Of a stretch of 42,465 nt of DNA, positions 20,077-27,657 are shown piece by piece. The notes under the pieces were generated by a model. It did not search any database and was not told the origin of the DNA. It saw nothing but the letters and a program-made list of their open reading frames with translations. How positions within the stretch are numbered: the first letter of the stretch is position 1; the number at the start of each line of letters is the position of its first letter. The translations under genes were made by a program, and so were the position numbers. The stretch is from positions 1 through 42,465 of the forward strand of contig CANKTL010000003.1 of NCBI GenBank assembly GCA_947486405.1. The letters are read 5' to 3'. This DNA comes from a bacterium (lineage in GTDB: Bacteria; Margulisbacteria; Marinamargulisbacteria; CANKTL01).

Positions 20077-20470
20077 GTAAGGTCACACTTCCTTTCAAAA
20101 AAATAATAATAGGGTGAGCGAATATAAATATCCCCACCACCAGTGCATTTACGGCTGTTATTAACACACCGCCCGCGGCTAAATCTTTACTGAGCATGGC
20201 CCTATAGCGGGTTTTTCGGGTGCTCATATCAACGGTGACTTCGATGGCGGTATTGATGCATTCAGCGGCCAATACCAACGTGAGCGTAAGGCTTAAAATC
20301 ATCCATTCGAGGGCAGAAATATGGCAGGCGATACCTAGCAGTATAGCGGCAATAGTCGCAGCGACATGAAAGCGCATATGACGTTCAGATCGGATTGCAA
20401 ATCCCACACCGCGGATTGCGCACCAGAAGCTGGTGAACAAGGTTGGCCGTTTATATCGTCGGATGGCCAT
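20066..20470 (-). CDS. dgkA: Diacylglycerol/undecaprenol kinase family protein
   Basis: AIRSERHMRFHVAATIAAI...AECINTAIEVTVD...KDLAAGGVLI. Confidence 0.92.
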   Translation of the reverse strand: MAIRRYKRPTLFTSFWCAIRGVGFAIRSERHMRFHVAATIAAILLGIACHISALEWMILSLTLTLVLAAECINTAIEVTVDMSTRKTRYRAMLSKDLAAGGVLITAVNALVVGIFIFAHPIIIFLKGSVTLLGH

Positions 20471-20885
20471 GGTGAATTAGGTTCAGAAGTTGAGTTTCTT
20501 GGTTACGCATTTCAATTTGTTCAGTCTTAGTATAATCGGCATAGCCCAACAAATGAAGCACCCCATGAACAATTAGCAATTTAATTTCGTTTTCTAAGGA
20601 CTGGCCAAATTCTTGGGCGTTTTGGGTGGCCTGGCTGACACATATATAAATATCACCCAAAATAGGCTCAGGCGGGGTACTTAAATTGAATGAAATAATA
20701 TCGGTTACATAATCCCGCTTGAGGTACTGTTGGTTAAGCGCCACAATTTTTTCGGGCGATACAAACGACACCGTAATAGCGCCGGCCTCAATTGCTTTGG
20801 CGTTGCAGGCCGCTGTTAAAAAGGTCAATGGGTCAAACGAAAGCGAGAGCGGAACTTCGGTGTTAATACAACAATCGGTGCTCAT
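20451..20885 (-). CDS. ybeY: Endoribonuclease YbeY (variant metal site)
   Basis: VTDIISFNL, LLIVHGVLHLLGYADYTKTEQIEMRNQE. Confidence 0.88.
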   Translation of the reverse strand: MSTDCCINTEVPLSLSFDPLTFLTAACNAKAIEAGAITVSFVSPEKIVALNQQYLKRDYVTDIISFNLSTPPEPILGDIYICVSQATQNAQEFGQSLENEIKLLIVHGVLHLLGYADYTKTEQIEMRNQETQLLNLIHHGHPTI

Positions 20886-23014
20886 GAGGGAGTGTCTTTG
20901 GGGGGCTCAGACTTAATCATGGCGTTGAGCTCGGTTTTGTAATCCACCCGATGATGATAAATGCCCTGCAAAATACGCAGAAACGTTTGTCGGATGATCT
21001 GAATTTCTTTCAAACTTAATGGGCAGTCTGAGAGTTGGCCATCATCGATTTTGTCTTTGAAGATTCGGTCAACCAGGGCTTCGATTTTAGGCATAGTGGG
21101 CTTGTCCATTGAGCGCACCGATGCTTCAACCGAGTCAGCGAGCATTAAGATGCCCGATTCCTTAAAATGAGGCTTGGGGCCAGGATAGCGGTAGGATTCT
21201 TCGGTAATATCGTCATCGTCATCTGGGTCATTGCTCTTTTTTTGAAGTGCCTGTGTGTAAAAAAACGAGACCAATGAGGTGCCATGGTGTTCCATCATAA
21301 ATTCTTTTAACACATCGGGCAGGCGGTATTTATTGGCCAGTTCGACCCCATCTTTGGGGTGAGCCACAATAATTTGCTTACTCATTTTGGCGCTTAGATT
21401 ATGGTGCGGATTTTCGCCTGAAAATTGGTTTTCAGCGAAAAAGTTAGGCCGTTTTATTTTTCCTACATCGTGAAAGTAGGCTCCGATTCTGCTCAGTACC
21501 ACGTCAGCGCCAATCGCCTCGGCTGCGGCTTCGGCCAGGTTGGCCACCATCAGGCTGTGGTGATAGGTACCCGGTGCGGTTACCATCAGGCGTTTGAGCA
21601 AGGGGTGGTTCAGATTAGATTGTTCGAGCAAGCGTTGTGGTGTGGTGATATTAAACAAGGATTCAAAGTAGGGTAGAACGGCCAGCGATAACATTGCAGA
21701 TAAAAGACCGTTGGCCACGCCCAAGCCGCCGTTATACACAAACCACATCGGATCATGAACGTTGGACGTAATGCCCAATACTATCACCAAGACCAGGTTC
21801 ACAATCCCGATCCAATACCCCGATATTGTAAGTTCACTGAGTTTATATTTGCGATAAATTAAAAATGTGGTCGCACAGTTGGATAGAAATAGATAGAAAA
21901 ACAGCGAAAAATCGTTGCCGTACATCATAGCGATTAACCCGGCGATGATGGTGCCGACTAACATCGAAATGTTGGGCGTTACGGTAACCGACAAAATAAA
22001 GGCTGCCAGTGAAATTGGTATCAGAAATTGGAAGGCCAGACGTTCATCAAACAGGGTCACGTTGTGAATCAAACGGGCCATGACGACCAGCAAGATGGTG
22101 ACCAACAGCATTAGTAAAAAATATTTGGGGCGCTGCGAAATTTTGGGATAAAACACACTGACAAAGCGCTCGACCAAGATGGCCAATAAAACGGCCGACA
22201 AGAAAATGCCAAAATACGCTTCGATGTTGGCTTTTCGGCCGTACATATTAAGCTCAGTTAAGATTTTGATGTGGTCGGGGGTGACGCGATCACCCCGGTA
22301 GATAATGGGCTGGCCTTCACGAACAAAGGTAAGTTGGTGCAGTTCAGTGAGCTTTTTCTGAAGCGAGGCCTCGGTTTTTTCAGGGTCGGGCAGCAAATTT
22401 GGCCGAATGGAGTGCAAGAGAAATTCGATAATCATGTCTTGCCGATAGCCGGGGGCCTTGGTTTCTTCCGATGCGGAAATCACGTTGGACCGAATCCGTG
22501 AGGGGTCTACAAACCGAAGGCCGGGACTCAGAATTTTTTCGGCTTGGTCCAGTGTTGAAACCCGAATCGTGGCCAATTCTGAAGCCGGCATTGTTTGCAC
22601 CCGTTGAATCATTTTTTGAGGGATAAACGAAAGCACTGATGGCACTGGTGCGCTGTGATTTTGGCTGTATGCAATGCGATAGGTTTCTAGTAAATCGAAC
22701 GTGTTTGTGAGGTCGTCTAAGACGGCGTCGGTGGTTTTGGGGTCAATGGAATAAATGCTGTCTGACTCGGCCTCCAGTTTGGATTTGAGTCGCGCATATT
22801 CGACCGTATTTTTAGAGTCTGTAATTTCAATGTCTTGGGGAGACACTATGGTTTTGTTGGAAATATCGTCCACCTTGAAATTGACCGTTTCGGGCAACTG
22901 GGGCGAGTATACGATCACTGAAACGAACGCGACCCCAAAGAATGTCAGAAGGGGAAGCAAAAATCGTTTAAATAAGCCGAAAAAGCTAGGGTTTATACCA
23001 GTCAAGGTGTTCAA
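20882..23014 (-). CDS. 7TM-HD family (PgpH-like) membrane HD-domain phosphodiesterase
   Basis: N-terminal TM plus 7TMR-HDED-like region, multiple TMs, C-terminal HD domain (HSLMVANLAEAAAEAIG...GAYFHDVGKIKRPNFFAENQ). Confidence 0.9.
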   Translation of the reverse strand: MNTLTGINPSFFGLFKRFLLPLLTFFGVAFVSVIVYSPQLPETVNFKVDDISNKTIVSPQDIEITDSKNTVEYARLKSKLEAESDSIYSIDPKTTDAVLDDLTNTFDLLETYRIAYSQNHSAPVPSVLSFIPQKMIQRVQTMPASELATIRVSTLDQAEKILSPGLRFVDPSRIRSNVISASEETKAPGYRQDMIIEFLLHSIRPNLLPDPEKTEASLQKKLTELHQLTFVREGQPIIYRGDRVTPDHIKILTELNMYGRKANIEAYFGIFLSAVLLAILVERFVSVFYPKISQRPKYFLLMLLVTILLVVMARLIHNVTLFDERLAFQFLIPISLAAFILSVTVTPNISMLVGTIIAGLIAMMYGNDFSLFFYLFLSNCATTFLIYRKYKLSELTISGYWIGIVNLVLVIVLGITSNVHDPMWFVYNGGLGVANGLLSAMLSLAVLPYFESLFNITTPQRLLEQSNLNHPLLKRLMVTAPGTYHHSLMVANLAEAAAEAIGADVVLSRIGAYFHDVGKIKRPNFFAENQFSGENPHHNLSAKMSKQIIVAHPKDGVELANKYRLPDVLKEFMMEHHGTSLVSFFYTQALQKKSNDPDDDDDITEESYRYPGPKPHFKESGILMLADSVEASVRSMDKPTMPKIEALVDRIFKDKIDDGQLSDCPLSLKEIQIIRQTFLRILQGIYHHRVDYKTELNAMIKSEPPKDTPS

Positions 23015-23849
23015 ATTGTTTGATCCACGTTAGTTGTCGTTTCGCGAAGTTTCGCGTGTGTTGTTGGACTAAGTTTATCATTTCATCGTACGAGATGCCA
23101 CCTGTTAGATGGGCAATGACTTCTTTGTATCCGATGGCGCTGAAGGCGGGGGCGGTCGGGGGAATGCCTTGGGCGAGTAGTGATTGGACTTCGGCGACTA
23201 GCCCGGCTTGAATCATGGCGAGGACGCGGGCGTTGATTTGGGCGTAGAGTTGATCGCGGGGGCGGGTTACGCCGATGAGTTTGCAGTCGGATCGGGGTGC
23301 GGGTTTTTTACTGCGATGTTGGGAAGGCGGCGTTTGGGTTTGGTGAAAAATCTCTAGGGCCCGGATGACCCGACGATGGTTGTTGGGATGGATGGCAGCA
23401 GCGGAAGTAGGGTCGATAGACTTAAGTTCGGCCCACAGGGCTTCTGGCCCAATTTGAGCGAGCTTTTCATTTAATTCGTCTCGAATTTGGGAATGGGCGG
23501 CAGGAGCAGAGAGAGAATATCCGTATAAAAAAGCATGAATATAAAACGCGGTGCCACCACAAATTATTATGGGGGTGTTCTTGGCGCGAAGTTGTGCAAT
23601 GACGTCCGAACTTCGGGCAATAAAGTCGGCCACCGAGTAACCTTCTGTAGGCGCCAAAATATCAATGAGATGGTGCGGAATTTCTTGGATAGTTGCTTGG
23701 GGCACTTTCGCGGTGCCAATATCGAGCCCCCTATACACCTGGTAGGCATCCGCAGAAATAATTTCGGCCCCCGTCTCGCGTGCCATGCGCAACGCCAACT
23801 CAGTTTTTCCCACGCCGGTGGGCCCAATGATGACCGTAATATCTGCCAT
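22986..23849 (-). CDS. miaA: tRNA dimethylallyltransferase
   Basis: ITVIIGPTGVGKTELALRMA, SADAYQVYRGLDIGTAK, PHHLIDI. Confidence 0.94.
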   Translation of the reverse strand: MADITVIIGPTGVGKTELALRMARETGAEIISADAYQVYRGLDIGTAKVPQATIQEIPHHLIDILAPTEGYSVADFIARSSDVIAQLRAKNTPIIICGGTAFYIHAFLYGYSLSAPAAHSQIRDELNEKLAQIGPEALWAELKSIDPTSAAAIHPNNHRRVIRALEIFHQTQTPPSQHRSKKPAPRSDCKLIGVTRPRDQLYAQINARVLAMIQAGLVAEVQSLLAQGIPPTAPAFSAIGYKEVIAHLTGGISYDEMINLVQQHTRNFAKRQLTWIKQFEHLDWYKP

Positions 23850-23850
23850 T

Positions 23851-23878
23851 TTGGAAATTGTAGCGCATTTGCTACACT
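23851..23878 (+). promoter_or_regulatory. Candidate coaX promoter (TTGGAA-N16-TACACT) with internal dyad TGTAGC-N6-GCTACA (23859-23876)
   Basis: Hexamers and perfect 6-bp inverted repeat in the divergent miaA/coaX intergenic gap; predicted +1 falls on or near the coaX ATG. Confidence 0.45.
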
Positions 23879-23884
23879 ACGCCG

Positions 23885-24589
23885 ATGACTGACTCAACCC
23901 TGTTGGTAGACATCGGTAATTCAAAAACCGGTTTGGCGGATTATGGCAGTGGTCATATTAGCAAAACGCGCTGGCTAGATACCGCTATCATTCAGTCTTC
24001 AGCACCTTTTGAAGGATATGTTCGCATTGTGGTGTCGTCTGTCGTGCCTGATCTTGATCATTTTTTACCTGGACATGCCCAGTTTATTACCCATCAAAAT
24101 ATCCCCAATCTGACAATTAATCTAAGCTCTCCCAACGAAGTAGGCGCAGACCGAATCGTGAACGCGTTGGCGGCATATTCCGGTCAAAAACGGAGTTGTT
24201 TGGTGGTGGATTCCGGTACCGCCACTACCTTTTGTTACGTGACTCAATCGGGTGTTTATGAGGGTGGTGCTATTTTTCCGGGTTTAAAAATGTCCTCACA
24301 GGCATTAAATGATCACACTGCCAAAATTCCATTGATTTGGGTAGAGCCTCAGCCTCGGATGTACGGAAAAAATACTGAGCAAGCAGTGCAAGTGGGCTTG
24401 TATCACGGGTTTATTGCGATGATCAATGGCATGATCGCCCAATATCGGCAGCTGGACCCTCTGATTTGGGTGGTGGGTACTGGGAATGGCCTGTCAATTT
24501 TGAAAGACCAATTGAAATTAGATGCATATGATCCGGATTTGATATTTAAGGGGTTGGCGGTGTGCGCCGAAAAGACAAATAGGCCTTAA
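23885..24589 (+). CDS. coaX: Type III pantothenate kinase
   Basis: LLVDIGNSKTGLADY, GADRIVNALAAY, VVDSGTATTFCYV, GGAIFPGLKMSSQAL. Confidence 0.92.
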   Translation: MTDSTLLVDIGNSKTGLADYGSGHISKTRWLDTAIIQSSAPFEGYVRIVVSSVVPDLDHFLPGHAQFITHQNIPNLTINLSSPNEVGADRIVNALAAYSGQKRSCLVVDSGTATTFCYVTQSGVYEGGAIFPGLKMSSQALNDHTAKIPLIWVEPQPRMYGKNTEQAVQVGLYHGFIAMINGMIAQYRQLDPLIWVVGTGNGLSILKDQLKLDAYDPDLIFKGLAVCAEKTNRP

Positions 24590-26429
24590 CCAGTGAAGTT
24601 GCGTCATTAATTTTTGACATGGCTTGATCTTTGTCCTCTATAAATTCATCTAATTGTAGAGGCCCCTCTCGCGTGGCTAATTGACTTATTAAACCAGTAT
24701 CCGGTTCACTTCCGGTTACGTGCGCGTCAAGGTCTGCTTGGAAGCTGGTCAGAACCTCGCCAGCTAGTTCTCTTTGACTTTGGTCTTGCAATTGTATGAA
24801 TTGCTGTCGAAGACTATCCTCGGGGCTTTCTTTAACTAAACTTGAAAACATTGCCAGGAGGGTAGTGCCCTTATTTATAGGCGGTGAAACCGGGAGGTGT
24901 GCACTTGCCGCCGTATGTCTTAACTCCTTGCTATTAAAGCTCCTTATGGCGGCCAAGAATGAGTTCTGGGTCTGTTCCCCGACCGTCGGTGAGTCTGGTC
25001 CAACTGCGCTGTCTTTTGATCCGGTGTCAGTTGATAATGCTGCCAATGAGGCACTTAAGGGTGACGCGCTTGGTTCTAGCGTTGAATCGGGTTCTTCCGA
25101 CAATAATGATGTCTGTGAACCAAGGTTGCTGTTACGACTATTAAATCCCGAATCACCAATTGGAGCTCGATCTCCATCTCCATCTCCATCTCCATCTCCA
25201 TCTCTATTTCCTGTGGTTTCGTAGGTTGTTTCATCGCTTATTTGTTGCTTTGGTCGGATTAAATCTACAATAATGCGTATTGCAAAATTGTATTCTTCAC
25301 TACCACGCTCCCCGTAGTCTGACGGGGAATTCGCAATGAAATTCTTTGCTGCGAGATGGAGTCCCTCAGTCGTTAATTCATCCGTTCTTGTAGTTGATCT
25401 AGCGGCCAGAAACTCAGCGAGGAGCTGTAAATTCTTTAAATCAGGGCGCATATGCTCCTTCCAGTTTGAGGCATTTTCTGCATCGTTTTCAAAATAGCTG
25501 CTTAAAGCCTCACCTACCTTCTCCTGAAAACTGTGTGTTGAAGGGCTGGTTGGCCGAAGGTATATAGTCACTTCTTCGTCGTCTGTTTCTGAATTAGATA
25601 ATTCGAACTCATCTTCGGTGCTGCAGAGGTCTGTGATGACAGTTCTTGCGTATGCTTTTATTTTTTTAGCTGCGTCCCCAAATTGATCCCAATTATAGTG
25701 TTCCAATAATTGGTCGAGATTGGCTTCAAATGTATCCTGGTCGGGGTCATTTTGGGTATAAAAATCATAGAGCTTTCGGTCATTGCTCAAGTGAACCTTA
25801 AGTTGATCTCGAACTTCCGTTTCTATCGTTTCAACAGTTGGAAACGTGTCTAAATCAAAGTTAAGTGAATATAGGAAACTGCCGTATGGATACTTTGTTT
25901 CTAGGTGAGTGTGCTGTTGTTGGATTTCTGTTAGCTGGTGTTTAAACGCCAAAAGGGCTTTTCTATTGCCTTTGAAACTGGAATCTTGAAGTAAAAGCGC
26001 TATTTTGGATAGCGTATCTTTAATCTCTTTTCCAAACGATGGTTGGCTTGCAGCCGAAAATAAATGGTGGAGTTCTAATGTTTTAAAAGAGGTTGTAGGC
26101 CCCAATAGAGTGCTCGCATTGTGCAGGGCATTTTTTACCCATTGTTCGATGCTCGTAGGTGGATTTTGGGGGCGATAATCTTCCATCGCTTTCTGTGCTT
26201 CTTGGTCTTTTTTGTTGGGAGTGCGCAGCTCTTCAATTTTAACCTGTAGCTTTTGAAGATGGTCTAAATAGGTGTTAGGGTACTCAGAAATAGCGGCACT
26301 CATTCCGGCCGACACTGAATACTCTGGTAGCAGTGCTAACGCTAAATTAGTGATGGCTTCGGCCCGTTTAGTGTCGTTGGCTAACTGCAATTTGAAAGAT
26401 AGTTCGAGCAGCGCGGTCATCGTGGGCAA
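24546..26429 (-). CDS. Hypothetical protein, helical, with GD repeat and Ser/Thr-rich linker (lineage-specific)
   Basis: Single long ORF; RDGDGDGDGDGDRAP tract; no recognised domain. Confidence 0.6.
   Translation of the reverse strand: MPTMTALLELSFKLQLANDTKRAEAITNLALALLPEYSVSAGMSAAISEYPNTYLDHLQKLQVKIEELRTPNKKDQEAQKAMEDYRPQNPPTSIEQWVKNALHNASTLLGPTTSFKTLELHHLFSAASQPSFGKEIKDTLSKIALLLQDSSFKGNRKALLAFKHQLTEIQQQHTHLETKYPYGSFLYSLNFDLDTFPTVETIETEVRDQLKVHLSNDRKLYDFYTQNDPDQDTFEANLDQLLEHYNWDQFGDAAKKIKAYARTVITDLCSTEDEFELSNSETDDEEVTIYLRPTSPSTHSFQEKVGEALSSYFENDAENASNWKEHMRPDLKNLQLLAEFLAARSTTRTDELTTEGLHLAAKNFIANSPSDYGERGSEEYNFAIRIIVDLIRPKQQISDETTYETTGNRDGDGDGDGDGDRAPIGDSGFNSRNSNLGSQTSLLSEEPDSTLEPSASPLSASLAALSTDTGSKDSAVGPDSPTVGEQTQNSFLAAIRSFNSKELRHTAASAHLPVSPPINKGTTLLAMFSSLVKESPEDSLRQQFIQLQDQSQRELAGEVLTSFQADLDAHVTGSEPDTGLISQLATREGPLQLDEFIEDKDQAMSKINDATSLVKAYLSFRRTPPTP
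25171..25206. repeat. Hexanucleotide microsatellite (TCTCCA)5 + TCTCTA
   Basis: tctcca repeated 5 times in tandem (25171-25200) plus one imperfect unit; encodes Gly-Asp on the minus strand. Confidence 0.95.
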
Positions 26430-26739
26430 TTCTTGGACGGGGTGGGGACTGGGGATCTAAAATAGATTGCCCTGGTGCCTTTCGGCTCTCGGCCAACTCA
26501 CTTGCAAGGCGCTGTTGCACTTTTGCTTTGGCCTTATCTGAGATAGATGTATTCCTATTTCCGACTAACCCGAAGCTTCGATTAAATAACGATTGCTTGG
26601 AAACATCCATGTTTCAAATTCCCATCTTGAGTCAAAAGTCGTACTTAAGAAGGTTTTTCCCGTAAACGAATGAAATTAAACACGAATGGAGCCTGGCCCT
26701 TGAACAGAGCCATACATACCAATGTGCTGGAATGACACT

Positions 26740-27657
26740 CTAAAACAGTTGCGGGGCGTGGGTATATTGTTGAAAGAGGGTGTAACGTTCTTTTAGGGCC
26801 GTTTCGGTGATGGTTTTGAGTTGATTGAGGCTAAATCCTTGAACAGTAAATGAGGATACCAAGGTGCCCGCAATGACGGCTTCTCGAAAGTCGGCTTCGG
26901 TTTTGGCCCCTTTTTTGGACAGATATCCCAAGAATGCACCGGCAAAGCTATCACCAGCGCCGGTGGGGTCAATGACTTTGCTCAACGGGAAGGCCGGTGT
27001 TACGAAATGCTGGTCTTCGGTATACATAATTGCCCCATGCTCGCCTTTTTTTACAATGACACGAGATGGCCCCATTGCAGTGACCATCGGCAGTGCTGAG
27101 ATAATATTGGATTCGCCGGTTAACAGGCGCAGTTCTTGGTCATTGATGATTAAGACATCAACTAATTTAAGTGTTTTTTTAACGGCGTCCAGCTTCGTAT
27201 CAATCCAAAAATTCATTGTGTCCAATACAACGAGTTGCGGTGTTTTAAACTGCAAAATCGCTTTTTCTTGTAGCTCGGGGTCAAAATTGGCGCAGAAGAC
27301 GAAGTTGCTGTCTTTGTGGGTATCAGGCACTTGGGGGTCAAATTCCAGTAATACGTTTAAATCGGTAGCAATGGTGATGGCCTGGGCCATATCGCCCTCG
27401 TATTTGCCTTGCCAATGGAAGGTATCCGCTTTTCCAACGACGATTCCGCTGGTGTTGATATTGTGCGTGGCAAAGTGAGCGTGGTGCTCGTCGGGAAAGT
27501 CTTTTCCGATGATGCTGATCACATTGATATCATTGGGGGAAAAAATGCGGGCCGCTGTGGCAGCATACGTGGCAGACCCGCCTAAAATGCGCTCAAAAGT
27601 GCCGTGGGGGGATTCAATACTGTCTAGGGCGACAGTGCCGATCATAGTAATGCTCAT
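26740..27657 (-). CDS. PfkB-family sugar/nucleoside kinase
   Basis: Start at internal MSITMIGTVALDSIESPHG (27657); GGSATYAATAARIF; DPTGAGDSFAGAFLGYL. Confidence 0.9.
   Translation of the reverse strand: MSITMIGTVALDSIESPHGTFERILGGSATYAATAARIFSPNDINVISIIGKDFPDEHHAHFATHNINTSGIVVGKADTFHWQGKYEGDMAQAITIATDLNVLLEFDPQVPDTHKDSNFVFCANFDPELQEKAILQFKTPQLVVLDTMNFWIDTKLDAVKKTLKLVDVLIINDQELRLLTGESNIISALPMVTAMGPSRVIVKKGEHGAIMYTEDQHFVTPAFPLSKVIDPTGAGDSFAGAFLGYLSKKGAKTEADFREAVIAGTLVSSFTVQGFSLNQLKTITETALKERYTLFQQYTHAPQLF

Noticed and set aside
25171-25206. Hexanucleotide tract as an on/off phase-variation switch
   Set aside because: A 6-nt unit cannot shift the frame; it can only vary linker length.
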